Positions 1 to 8,419 of a DNA stretch of 64,000 nucleotides are shown piece after piece (the stretch's first letter is position 1; every line of letters begins with the position of its first letter). Made by a program: the position numbers and the translations under genes. The stretch lies in assembly GCF_011420305.2 (NCBI RefSeq), contig NZ_CP061769.1, positions 3,955,001-4,019,000 on the forward strand. The letters run 5' to 3'. The stretch is from Nocardioides ochotonae (GTDB lineage: Bacteria; Actinomycetota; Actinomycetes; Propionibacteriales; Nocardioidaceae). The notes beneath the pieces are model-generated. The model saw nothing but the letters and a program-made list of their open reading frames with translations, had not been told where the DNA came from and searched no databases.

Positions 1-375
1 CGGCCGGGCGAGGTGGTGCTTCACACCGTGCTCGGTGCGCGACCCGAAGACGCCCGGACGCACCAGATGGGTGAGCGGCCGGGCCGGCGCCAGCAGCGGC
101 AGCCCGTGGGCGCGCGCCGCGGAGTCGGTGCTCATCAGGTGCTCGACGCCGGTAGTGAGGTCGACGGCGCGGTCGCGCAGCCGCCACCGATCCTCCTGCG
201 TGGCGGCCTCCCACTGCTCGGTGGTCACGTAGACCCCACGGCGTACGACCGTCCACGGCCCGTGGGCCGCGACCCGGCTGCGCAGCTCGCGCTCGGAGTA
301 GTCGGCCGCCACCGCCTGGTGACGCAGGACCAGGCCGGACTGGCGACGGGCGTGGGCGGCGAGCTCGGGGCGCAT
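1..375 (-). CDS. AbiEi-like antitoxin-domain protein, 5' part only
   Basis: This is the first 125 codons of a gene that runs off the left edge of the window, read from the ATG at 375-373 with a GGGGAG stretch upstream. The protein opens with LRHQAVAADYSERELRSRV and then WTVVRRGVYV. That pattern is typical of the winged-helix start of actinobacterial proteins annotated as 'type IV TA system AbiEi family antitoxin domain', often followed by a DUF559/Vsr-like endonuclease fold. The C-terminal domain would lie outside the window, so its presence is unknown. No toxin partner is visible on this side. The family call is from memory of such proteins; the reading frame is certain and stays open to base 1. 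Confidence 0.7.
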   Translation of the reverse strand, partial: MRPELAAHARRQSGLVLRHQAVAADYSERELRSRVAAHGPWTVVRRGVYVTTEQWEAATQEDRWRLRDRAVDLTTGVEHLMSTDSAARAHGLPLLAPARPLTHLVRPGVFGSRTEHGVKHHLARP

Positions 376-507
376 GCCCGAACCGTCGTACGCCGCGCTC
401 CCCCGTGCCCCGTCGTACGCCGCGGCTGTGAAGCGGCCCGCAGGCAGCGCGGCTGTGAGCGGCTCGCGGCCCATCCCGGGAGCACGGCGGGCGGGCCCGA
501 AAACAGC

Positions 508-577
508 TGTAACGCGGGGTTATTGACGCTTCACACGCCGTATGCGGTGGGTGCAGCGTCAATAACCCCGCGTTACA
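508..577. terminator. Long inverted repeat downstream of fba
   Basis: The arms 508-530 and 555-577 are perfectly complementary over 23 bp (core ACGCGGGGTTATTGACGC). The loop of 24 bases can itself pair in part. It begins 21 bases after the fba stop codon and precedes the next minus-strand gene, so it may terminate fba transcription. It has no clear U-tract, apart from GTTTTC just beyond on the minus strand. The stem is unusually long and the loop unusually large for a simple terminator. Confidence 0.6.
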
Positions 578-597
578 AGCGGCGGGGCGGGACCAGC

Positions 598-1629
<1,032 letters not shown>

Positions 1630-1837
1630 CTGAGGATCTCCTCGCAAAAAGCTGATCGGTGGATCTGATGGCGGGGCACGTCTGGCCCGAGCCTAGTGCG
1701 TAGGCGCGCCGGGGTCCCCCGGGTCCCGTCGAGCGGTGGGGGTCGGTTCCCCGATTCCCCGACCATCACCCGGCCAGCAGCCCTAGTGTGTGCTGGCTCG
1801 TGTCGCCCAGACGCGACCTCCCGCCCTCGGAGAACCC

Positions 1838-2590
1838 GTGACCTCTCGCGTCCCCGTCCTGCGCCGCCTCGCCGCGCTCGCCCCGGCCCTGCTCGTCGCC
1901 GGGCTGCTGACCCAGCCCGCCGGCGCCGCCACCGCCGCCGAGGCGGACCGTCCCGTCGTCGGGGAGTGCCGCAACCTCAGCGTCGAGGAGGCCGCCGCAG
2001 CGAGCAGCACGTCCGCGCCGGTGGACTGCTCGCAGCGCCACAACGCCCGCACCATCAAGGTCGGCACGCTGCCGGCCGCCCTGGACTGGGACGACGAGCT
2101 CGCGAAGGTGGAGGCCGCTGTCGCGCGGCGGTGCGGTCCCGCCCACGACCGGGCGCTCGGGCGCACCCACCGGGTGCGCGCCGGGGCGGCGTACCGCTGG
2201 GTCTGGTTCGTCCCCACCAAGACCCAGCGCGAGGCCGGGGCGCGGTGGTACCGCTGCGACCTCGTCCTGCCCGGCGGCACGAAGTACCTGGCGCTGCCGA
2301 CCACGGCCTCCCCGGCGCTCCCGAAGGGCCGACTGCCCGACTCGATCGCCAGCTGCACGACCGCGGGCGGCTTCCTCACGACCTGCGCCCGCACGCACGC
2401 CTGGCGGGTCACCGGCACCTTCGTGCACCCGGCGCGCGCCCTCCCGAGCAAGAAGAAGCTGCGCGCCGCGGCCCTGAAGAAGTGCCCGTCGCTGACCACC
2501 AGCGACCGGTTCTCCTACGGCTGGTCCTACGCCCTCGACTGGAAGCTCGGCAACCGGGTGATCACCTGCTCGAGCAAGACCCGCGCGTAG
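1838..2590 (+). CDS. Secreted septum-formation-like protein
   Basis: A 250-residue protein with a classical signal peptide: Arg-rich start, hydrophobic run ALAPALLVAGLLTQ, then AGAATAAEA as the likely cleavage region. The exported part has four or more cysteines in the pattern VGECRNL, VDCSQRHNA, RCGPAHD, YRCDL. This resembles the 'septum formation' domain (PF13845) of actinobacterial wall-associated proteins, and a second similar half follows (SIASCTTAGG, TCARTHAW, KKCPSL). The start is the GTG at 1838, which has GGAG five bases upstream. A TAGTGT box near 1783 would give a leader of about 45 bases. Function is unknown; the family match is moderate. Confidence 0.7.
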   Translation: MTSRVPVLRRLAALAPALLVAGLLTQPAGAATAAEADRPVVGECRNLSVEEAAAASSTSAPVDCSQRHNARTIKVGTLPAALDWDDELAKVEAAVARRCGPAHDRALGRTHRVRAGAAYRWVWFVPTKTQREAGARWYRCDLVLPGGTKYLALPTTASPALPKGRLPDSIASCTTAGGFLTTCARTHAWRVTGTFVHPARALPSKKKLRAAALKKCPSLTTSDRFSYGWSYALDWKLGNRVITCSSKTRA

Positions 2591-2619
2591 GGGGCCTCAG
2601 CCGCGCCTACGGTGGGGCG

Positions 2620-3102
2620 GTGCACCCAGGACGGCTCGAGGGCAGGTACGTCGCCGTCGTCGGCCCCGCCGACGACGCGCGGGACGTCGACCTGGCCCGC
2701 GCCGAGGCCGTGGGCCGCGCTCTCGCCGAGGAGGGGGCGGTGCTGCTCACCGGCGGGCACCACGGGGTGATGCGCGCAGCGGCGCGCGGCGCGACGGCGG
2801 CCGGCGGGGTCTCGATCGGGCTGCTGCCCGGGTCCGACCGTGCGGCCGGCAGCCCCGAGCACACCCACCTGCTGCCCACCGGGCTCGGCGAGCTGCGCAA
2901 CGGCCTGCTGGTCCGCGCCGCCGACGCGGTGGGCGCGGTCGGCTGCTCGTGGGGGACGCTGAGCGAGATCGCGCTGGCCCGCCGCACCGGGGTGCCGCTG
3001 GTGCTGCTCGACCCGTGGGACCTGCCGGCGGACGCCGGCGTGGTGGCCGCCGACGCCCCGGCCGCGGTCCGCGCGGTCGTGGGGCTGCTCGCCGGCCGGT
3101 GA
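2620..3102 (+). CDS. LOG-like / TIGR00725 family protein
   Basis: A 160-residue Rossmann-type protein. It starts with YVAVVGPADD, and has a glycine loop LLTGGHHGVMRAAARG and a later GCSWGTLSEIALA segment. These correspond to the nucleotide-binding and PGGxGT-like elements of the lysine-decarboxylase-like (LOG) fold used by TIGR00725 proteins; the canonical PGGxGTxxE is altered here to CSWGTLSE. The start is the GTG at 2620, directly downstream of TACGGT at 2608-2613 with a gap of 6, so the mRNA is probably leaderless. It ends 10 bases before the convergent methyltransferase gene. Substrate unknown; a nucleoside-5'-monophosphate phosphoribohydrolase role is possible but unproven. Confidence 0.75.
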   Translation: MHPGRLEGRYVAVVGPADDARDVDLARAEAVGRALAEEGAVLLTGGHHGVMRAAARGATAAGGVSIGLLPGSDRAAGSPEHTHLLPTGLGELRNGLLVRAADAVGAVGCSWGTLSEIALARRTGVPLVLLDPWDLPADAGVVAADAPAAVRAVVGLLAGR

Positions 3103-3112
3103 GCGCGCTTGG

Positions 3113-3817
3113 TCAGCCGCGCCAGGCCTCGTCGCCCGACAGGTCGGCGTGCTGGCGCACCCAGCCGTGCATCGCGATCGCGGCCGCGGCGGAGGCGTTG
3201 ATGGACCGGGTGGAGCCGAACTGCGCGATCGAGAACGTCGCGTCGCAGCGCTTCCGGGCGGCCTCGGAGAGCCCCGGGCCCTCCTGGCCGAACAGGAAGC
3301 ACACCCGCCGCGGCATCTCCATGGTCTCCAAGTGCAGCGAGCCGGGCAGGTTGTCGATGCCGAGCAGCGGCACCGGGCCGCCGTCGAGGTCCGCGAGGTA
3401 GTCCGCGAGCTCCTCGACGCTCGGGTGGTGCCGCACGTGCTGGTAGCGGTCGGTCACCATCGCCCCGCGACGGTTCCAGCGCCGGTTGCCGACGATGTGC
3501 ACCTCACGGGCGAGGAACGCGTTGGCCGAGCGCACGATCGTGCCGATGTTGAAGTCGTGCTGCCAGTTCTCGATGGCCACGTGGAAGTCGTGGCGGCGGG
3601 TGTCGAGGTCGGCGCGGATCGCCTCCAGCGACCAGTACCGGTAGCGGTCCACCACGTTGCGCCGGTCGCCCTCGGCCAGCAACTGCTCGTCGTACACCTC
3701 GCTGCCGGGACCTGTCGGCCACGGCCCCGGCCACGGCCCCACGCCGACCTCCGCGGGACCGTGCGGCATCGGGTCGTACGGCGCGCGCCGCTCGGGTTCC
3801 TCGCGCTGCTCGTCCAC
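3113..3817 (-). CDS. TrmH/SpoU-family RNA methyltransferase
   Basis: A 234-residue SPOUT methyltransferase that should 2'-O-methylate a tRNA or rRNA ribose using SAM. The three family motifs are visible: NIGTIVRSANAF (motif 1), PRRVCFLFGQEGPGLS (motif 2) and QFGSTRSINASAAAAIAMH (motif 3 with the trefoil knot). The N-terminal 60 residues are Pro/Arg rich and probably disordered. The start is uncertain: I used the GTG at 3817, but an internal ATG 45 bases downstream (MPHGPAEV) is possible. It converges with the gene ending at 3102 and is divergent from the DedA gene at 3899. Confidence 0.88.
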   Translation of the reverse strand: MDEQREEPERRAPYDPMPHGPAEVGVGPWPGPWPTGPGSEVYDEQLLAEGDRRNVVDRYRYWSLEAIRADLDTRRHDFHVAIENWQHDFNIGTIVRSANAFLAREVHIVGNRRWNRRGAMVTDRYQHVRHHPSVEELADYLADLDGGPVPLLGIDNLPGSLHLETMEMPRRVCFLFGQEGPGLSEAARKRCDATFSIAQFGSTRSINASAAAAIAMHGWVRQHADLSGDEAWRG

Positions 3818-3898
3818 CGCCGCATCGTACGAGGAGGCCCTGCCCGCGGCCGCAATCCCGGTCGGCGGCCCCGGGCAGCGACGGTTAGGCTGAAGAGC

Positions 3899-4663
3899 GT
3901 GAGCGCGCTCCTGGCAGGTATGCCGCTGCCCCACCCGCTCCTGCTCGGTATCGACTACCTCGATCCGCAGTGGCTGCTGGCGCAGTTCGGCGCGGAGCTG
4001 TTCTGGATCAGCCTGCTGATCATCTTCGTCGAGTGCGGCCTGTTCTTCCCGTTCCTGCCCGGCGACAGCCTGCTGTTCGCGCTCGGGATCTTCATCGCCA
4101 CCGGCCAGATCGACCTGTTCCCCGGCAGCCGGCTGACCGAGCTGGTGATCGCCGTGACGGTGATGACCCTCGCCGCCTGGCTGGGCAACGTGTGCGGCTA
4201 CGAGATCGGCCGGCGGCTGGGGCCACGGTTGCGCCAGCGCGAGGGTCGGGTGCTGAAGCAGAAGTACTTCGACCAGACCGAGGTGTTCTTCGAGCGCCAC
4301 GGCAACAAGGCCCTGGTCATCGGCCGCTTCGTGGCGTTCGTGCGCACCTACATCACCGTGGTCGCCGGCATCACCCAGATGCCGCGCCGCCGCTTCTACA
4401 CCTGGAGCGCCGTCGGCGGCGTGGCCTGGGTCGTGCTGATCACCGGGCTGGGCTACTTCCTCGGCCACGCGGTGCCGTGGCTGGAGCACAACATCGACCT
4501 GATCTTCCTGGTCATCCTGGCCTTCACCGCGGTCCCGATCACCTTCGAGTGGTGGCGCCACCGGCGTACCGACTCCGCCGACGCGGAGGACAACGACCAC
4601 GACGGCCGCCCCGACCGCGACATCACCGGGCTCAGCGTCACGCCGGTCGACCGGCGCGAGTGA
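3899..4663 (+). CDS. DedA-family membrane protein (first copy)
   Basis: A 254-residue integral membrane protein of the DedA/SNARE-associated (VTT) family, linked in other bacteria to lipid-carrier flipping and membrane homeostasis. Seen: the re-entrant motif FVECGLFFPFLPGDSLLFALG, the conserved FFERHGNKALVIGRFVAFVR segment with its essential Arg, AGITQMPRRRFY, and hydrophobic helices after each. The start is the GTG at 3899 with TAGGCT at 3886-3891 and a 7-base gap, the leaderless layout; an ATG at 3920 is the alternative. The last 35 residues are charged and probably cytosolic. It faces a second DedA gene tail to tail only 18 bases away. Confidence 0.9.
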   Translation: MSALLAGMPLPHPLLLGIDYLDPQWLLAQFGAELFWISLLIIFVECGLFFPFLPGDSLLFALGIFIATGQIDLFPGSRLTELVIAVTVMTLAAWLGNVCGYEIGRRLGPRLRQREGRVLKQKYFDQTEVFFERHGNKALVIGRFVAFVRTYITVVAGITQMPRRRFYTWSAVGGVAWVVLITGLGYFLGHAVPWLEHNIDLIFLVILAFTAVPITFEWWRHRRTDSADAEDNDHDGRPDRDITGLSVTPVDRRE

Positions 4664-4681
4664 TCCTGCCCAGGAATCCGC

Positions 4682-5359
4682 TCAGGGCTCCGTGCGCGAG
4701 GACCGGCTGCGGCGCACCCGCTGCACCAGCCACCAGCAGACCGCGAGCACCACGACGACGATGACGACCTTCTGGAAGGTGCCGGCGACGCCCTCGACGC
4801 GGTGCCATTGCTCGCCCAGCAAGTAGCCGGCCAGGACGAAGGTGACGTTCCAGATGGTGCTGCCGGCGGAGGTGAGCAGCAGGAACTGCCCGAACGGCAT
4901 GCGTTCGACGCCCGCCGGCACCGAGATCAGGCTGCGGAAGATCGGGATCATCCGGCCGAAGAAGACCGCCTTGCGCCCGTGCCGGCCGAACCAGGCCTCG
5001 GTGCGCTCGAGGTCCTCGGTCTTGACCAGCGGCAGCCGTTCCCAGACCCAGTACATCCGGTCCCGGCCGAAGACCGCGCCGAGGGCGTAGAGGGCGACCG
5101 CGCCGAGCACCGAGCCGGCGATCGTCCACAGGATCACCTCCACGAGACCGAAGGTGCCGCGGCTGGCGGTGAAGCCGGCCAGCGGCAGGATCACCTCGCT
5201 GGGCAGCGGCGGGAAGAGGTTCTCCAACGCGATGGCCAGGCCGGCACCAGGGGCGCCGAGCTTCTCCATCAGGTCGACGGCCCAGCCGGCGACACCTCCG
5301 AGGTCCTCGGAGCCCTCCGCGGCAGCCAGGACGGTGTGGGCGGTCAGGGTCAGGCTCAT
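4682..5359 (-). CDS. DedA-family membrane protein (second copy)
   Basis: A 225-residue DedA/VTT protein, shorter and clearly diverged from its convergent neighbour. Family marks: NLFPPLPSEVILPLAGF near residue 45, WFGRHGRKAVFFGRMIPIFR with the conserved Gly and Arg, and VPAGVERMPFGQF. The N-terminus includes an Ala-rich hydrophobic stretch. The start ATG overlaps the pyrE stop by four bases (ATGA), so the two are co-transcribed from the pyrE promoter and probably translationally coupled. Role inferred only from family: lipid carrier or phospholipid transport. Confidence 0.9.
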   Translation of the reverse strand: MSLTLTAHTVLAAAEGSEDLGGVAGWAVDLMEKLGAPGAGLAIALENLFPPLPSEVILPLAGFTASRGTFGLVEVILWTIAGSVLGAVALYALGAVFGRDRMYWVWERLPLVKTEDLERTEAWFGRHGRKAVFFGRMIPIFRSLISVPAGVERMPFGQFLLLTSAGSTIWNVTFVLAGYLLGEQWHRVEGVAGTFQKVVIVVVVLAVCWWLVQRVRRSRSSRTEP

Positions 5360-5895
5360 GCGCCGGCCCGCGCCGCGTCGAGCTCGGCCTTGGTCAGCAC
5401 GGGACGGACCTCGAGGCCGATGTCGGCCAGCGGGTTCTCACCCTCCGGGCTGCGGTCGATCGCGCAGACGACGACCTCCACGATCGCGCCGGCCGCGCGC
5501 AGCTCGCGCGTGGCGTCGCGGACCGCGCCACCGGTGGTGATCACGTCCTCGATGAGGGTGATCCGGCGCCCGGCCACGTCGGGGCCCTCGGCGAGCTTGC
5601 AGGTGCCGTACTCCTTGGCCTTCTTGCGCACGAACAGCGTGCGGTGGCCGGTCAGGTAGCCGACCATCGTCGCGATCGGCACGCCTCCCAGCTCCAAGCC
5701 CCCGAGGAGCTCGGTGTCGGCGGGCAGCAGCTGCACCATCTCGCGCGCGACCCGCGACAGCAGCGCGGGGTCGGCCTCGAAGAGGTACTTGTCGAAGTAC
5801 TCCGAGGAGACCTGGCCGGACCGGAGCGTGAAGCTCCCGGTCAGGCGGCAGGTGGCGTCGATGTCGGCAGCAAGGTCGGTATCGGCGGTCGTCAC
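5356..5895 (-). CDS. pyrE: Orotate phosphoribosyltransferase
   Basis: Makes orotidine 5'-phosphate from orotate and PRPP in de novo pyrimidine synthesis; cytosolic. The 179-residue chain has the PRPP loop LIEDVITTGGAVRDA near residue 125, the KKAKEYGTCKLAEGP segment around the catalytic Lys-rich loop, and GLELGGVPIATMVG. I chose the GTG at 5895 because GACAAT (5908-5903 on the minus strand) sits 7 bases upstream, the leaderless geometry seen across this window. An ATG three codons earlier overlaps that box. The stop overlaps the start of the second DedA gene. Divergent from the aminotransferase, with only 55 bases between starts. Confidence 0.93.
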   Translation of the reverse strand: MTTADTDLAADIDATCRLTGSFTLRSGQVSSEYFDKYLFEADPALLSRVAREMVQLLPADTELLGGLELGGVPIATMVGYLTGHRTLFVRKKAKEYGTCKLAEGPDVAGRRITLIEDVITTGGAVRDATRELRAAGAIVEVVVCAIDRSPEGENPLADIGLEVRPVLTKAELDAARAGA

Positions 5896-5950
5896 GCGGC
5901 CCATTGTCGCGTACGCCGCACGAGGCCCGGTACGCCGTACGGTGGGGCGC

Positions 5951-7141
5951 ATGCCCGACTCGCCGTCCCGCACCACCGCGACGCCCCGCCTGGCCCGCCG
6001 GCTGCACGGCATCCCGCCGACGATCTTCACCCAGATGTCGGCGCTCGCCGCGCGCACCGGCGCGGTCAACCTGGGCCAGGGGTTCCCCGACGTCGACGGC
6101 CCCCCGAGCGTGATCGCGCAGGCGGTCGAGGCGCTGCGCACCGGGCACAACCAGTACGCCCCGGGCCCCGGCGTCCCCGCGCTGCGGCAGGCGGTCGCGC
6201 GCCACCAGCAGCGCCACTACGGCCTCGAGCTCGACCCGGACACCGAGGTCGTGGTCACCACCGGCTGCACCGAGGCGATCGCCGCCGCGCTGCTCGGCCT
6301 GGTCGACCCCGGCGACGAGGTGATCGTGCTGGAGCCCTACTACGACTCCTACACCGCGATGATCCAGATGGCGGGCGGCGTGCGCCGCCCGGTCACGCTG
6401 CGCGCCCCGGACTTCCGCCTCGACCCCGAGGAGCTGCGTGCGGCGGTCGGGCCGCGCACCCGGTTCGTGCTGCTCAACAGCCCGCACAACCCGACCGGCA
6501 CGGTGCTGACGCGGGCGGAGCTGCAGGCGGTCGCCGACGTCGCGACCACCCACGACCTCGTGGTAATCACCGACGAGGTCTACGAGCACCTGACCTTCGA
6601 CGCCGCGCACGTGCCGATCGCGACGCTGCCCGGCATGCGCGAGCGCACCCTGACGCTCTCCAGCGCGGGCAAGTCCTACTCGTTCACCGGCTGGAAGGTC
6701 GGCTGGGCCAGCGGGCCCGCCGAGCTGGTCGACGCGCTGCTGGCCGCCAAGCAGTGGCTGACCTTCACCTCCGGATCCCCGCTCCAGCCCGCGGTCGCGC
6801 ACGCCCTCGACGAGGAGCCGGACTTCCCCCGAGCGCTCGCCGCGGACCTGCGCGGCCGCCGTGACCTGTTGTGCGCCGGGCTGGCGGACGCCGGTCTGCG
6901 GGTGCGCGTCCCGGAGGGGACCTACTTCGCGACCACCGACATCAGCGCGCTCGGCTGGCGCGACGGACTGGAGTTCTGCCACGCCCTGCCCGAGCGCGCC
7001 GGGGTGGTGGCGATCCCCGAGCAGGTCTTCCACGACGACCAGGAGGCCGGGCGGCACCTGGTGCGCTGGGCGTTCTGCAAGGACCCCGACGTGCTCACCG
7101 AGGGCGTACGCCGCCTGGTCGCGGCCGACCTGACCCGCTGA
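5951..7141 (+). CDS. PLP-dependent class I/II aminotransferase, DapC-like
   Basis: A 396-residue fold-type I aminotransferase. Visible: NLGQGFPDVDGP near the N-terminus, NQYAPGPGVPALRQAVA, PYYDSY, NSPHNPTGTVL (PLP-pyridine contacts), DEVYEHLTFD (Asp to the pyridine nitrogen) and SSAGKSYSFTGWKVGW with the Schiff-base lysine. The C-terminal arginine region reads VRWAFCKD. The GQGFPD start and the overall order match the actinobacterial enzymes annotated as DapC (N-succinyl-diaminopimelate aminotransferase) or methionine/kynurenine aminotransferase. Substrate cannot be fixed from sequence. The ATG lies 7 bases after TACGGT, so it is probably leaderless. Confidence 0.9.
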   Translation: MPDSPSRTTATPRLARRLHGIPPTIFTQMSALAARTGAVNLGQGFPDVDGPPSVIAQAVEALRTGHNQYAPGPGVPALRQAVARHQQRHYGLELDPDTEVVVTTGCTEAIAAALLGLVDPGDEVIVLEPYYDSYTAMIQMAGGVRRPVTLRAPDFRLDPEELRAAVGPRTRFVLLNSPHNPTGTVLTRAELQAVADVATTHDLVVITDEVYEHLTFDAAHVPIATLPGMRERTLTLSSAGKSYSFTGWKVGWASGPAELVDALLAAKQWLTFTSGSPLQPAVAHALDEEPDFPRALAADLRGRRDLLCAGLADAGLRVRVPEGTYFATTDISALGWRDGLEFCHALPERAGVVAIPEQVFHDDQEAGRHLVRWAFCKDPDVLTEGVRRLVAADLTR

Positions 7142-7144
7142 GGA

Positions 7145-8338
7145 TCAGCGCCCGGCGTACCACTCGGTGACCTCGGGGCGCATCAGCAGCGCCATCGTGG
7201 CGCCGCACGCGACCAGCGGCACGACCAGCAGCGGCGAGCCGAGCACGGTACCGGCCAGGCAGAGCAGCGCGGCGCAGCTCGCGGAGATCATCAGCAGCAC
7301 CCGGCCGACCGGGACGCGGCGGAACGCGAACACCGCCACCAGCGCCGCGAGCACGCACCACACGACGATCCCCGCGGCGACCATCAGCACCACCACGCGC
7401 AGGTCGTCCTCGGTCATCCCGGTGCTGCTCAGCAGCTCGGGGTCGCGGCGGTCCATCTCCTCGAAGAGCGGGCCGGGCGCGGCGGCGAGGGCGAGAGCGG
7501 TGAGTCCCATCGCGAGGCCGACCAGTCCGCTCATCACCCAGGTGATCACGCAGGCCCAGACGACGGGCTGCGGCGCGGGCCGACGGCGCGCGCCCGACGC
7601 CGACGGGGAGTACGACGCGGGCTCGGGCCGGGTCTCGGCCGGGTAGGTGGCCGGGGCCCCGGCGCTGCCGGTGCCCGCGGTCCCGAAGCCGGACCACGGC
7701 CGCGGGTCGCCGGACCCGGCCGGCTCGTGGCCGGTCTGTCCCGGGGACTGCTCCCCCACCGGCGCCGACACGACCGGGGGCACCTGGGCGGCGGGCGGGT
7801 AGCCCTGCTGATTGGGCTGACCGGGCTGACCGGGCTGCACCGGTCCGGTCGGGGCCTGGCTGCTGGGCGGCAGCCGGTCGAAGCGGGTGTCGCGGGTGCC
7901 GGCGGACGCCTCCTTGCCGTTGAACCAGTCGCGGGCCGGCTGCACCCACAGCATCACCACGGCGGCAGCGACGAAGGAGGACATGATGCCGCCGACGACC
8001 AGCCCGCAGACGAACAGCGGCACCGCGAGCACGGAGAGCGCGAGCCGGGCGCTGCGGGAGCGCTGGAGCACCTGGAAACCCAGGATCAGGGTGGCGGTCG
8101 CGCACGCGCCGGTGATCAGCACCATCACCCGCAGCGTGTTCAGGACGTCCTGCACGCCGACCCCGAGCCCGTCGGCCGGGGGCTCGGCGAGGAAGTCCTG
8201 CACCGCACGGCGGGTGTCCAGCGACTGCACCCCGGCCATCTGCTCGAAGGCCGAGACCAGCACGAACAGCGATCCGCCCATGATCAGCCAGGCAGCGAAG
8301 GTCACCTGGCGCGGACGGGACGGACTGCTCTCACTCAT
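7145..8338 (-). CDS. Multi-pass membrane protein with Pro/Gln linker
   Basis: A 397-residue protein of no recognised family. Two membrane bundles are visible. The N-terminal one has helices near residues 12-32, 70-90 and 100-135. After a long low-complexity Pro/Gln/Ser/Gly cytosolic linker (about residues 150-255) comes a second bundle with four helices to the C-terminus. The linker is of the kind found in divisome-associated or mycobacterial-type envelope proteins. The start ATG at 8338 has TTGAAT six bases upstream. It ends 3 bases from the convergent aminotransferase stop. Function not predictable. Confidence 0.7.
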   Translation of the reverse strand: MSESSPSRPRQVTFAAWLIMGGSLFVLVSAFEQMAGVQSLDTRRAVQDFLAEPPADGLGVGVQDVLNTLRVMVLITGACATATLILGFQVLQRSRSARLALSVLAVPLFVCGLVVGGIMSSFVAAAVVMLWVQPARDWFNGKEASAGTRDTRFDRLPPSSQAPTGPVQPGQPGQPNQQGYPPAAQVPPVVSAPVGEQSPGQTGHEPAGSGDPRPWSGFGTAGTGSAGAPATYPAETRPEPASYSPSASGARRRPAPQPVVWACVITWVMSGLVGLAMGLTALALAAAPGPLFEEMDRRDPELLSSTGMTEDDLRVVVLMVAAGIVVWCVLAALVAVFAFRRVPVGRVLLMISASCAALLCLAGTVLGSPLLVVPLVACGATMALLMRPEVTEWYAGR

Positions 8339-8355
8339 GGGCTCATTCAACTAGA

Positions 8356-8393
8356 AGGACCCACATCGGCGGTTGCCCGCCTCCGTGGGTCCT
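8356..8393 (-). terminator. Hairpin after clpB
   Basis: The arms AGGACCCAC (8356-8364) and GTGGGTCCT (8385-8393) are perfectly complementary. The loop holds a second small stem (GGCGG/CCGCC). It lies 27 bases past the clpB stop and just before the next minus-strand gene, so it most likely ends clpB transcription. No U-tract follows, as is common in actinobacteria. Confidence 0.6.
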
Positions 8394-8419
8394 CCCAGCA
8401 GCCCGTTCCGGGCCCGTCC

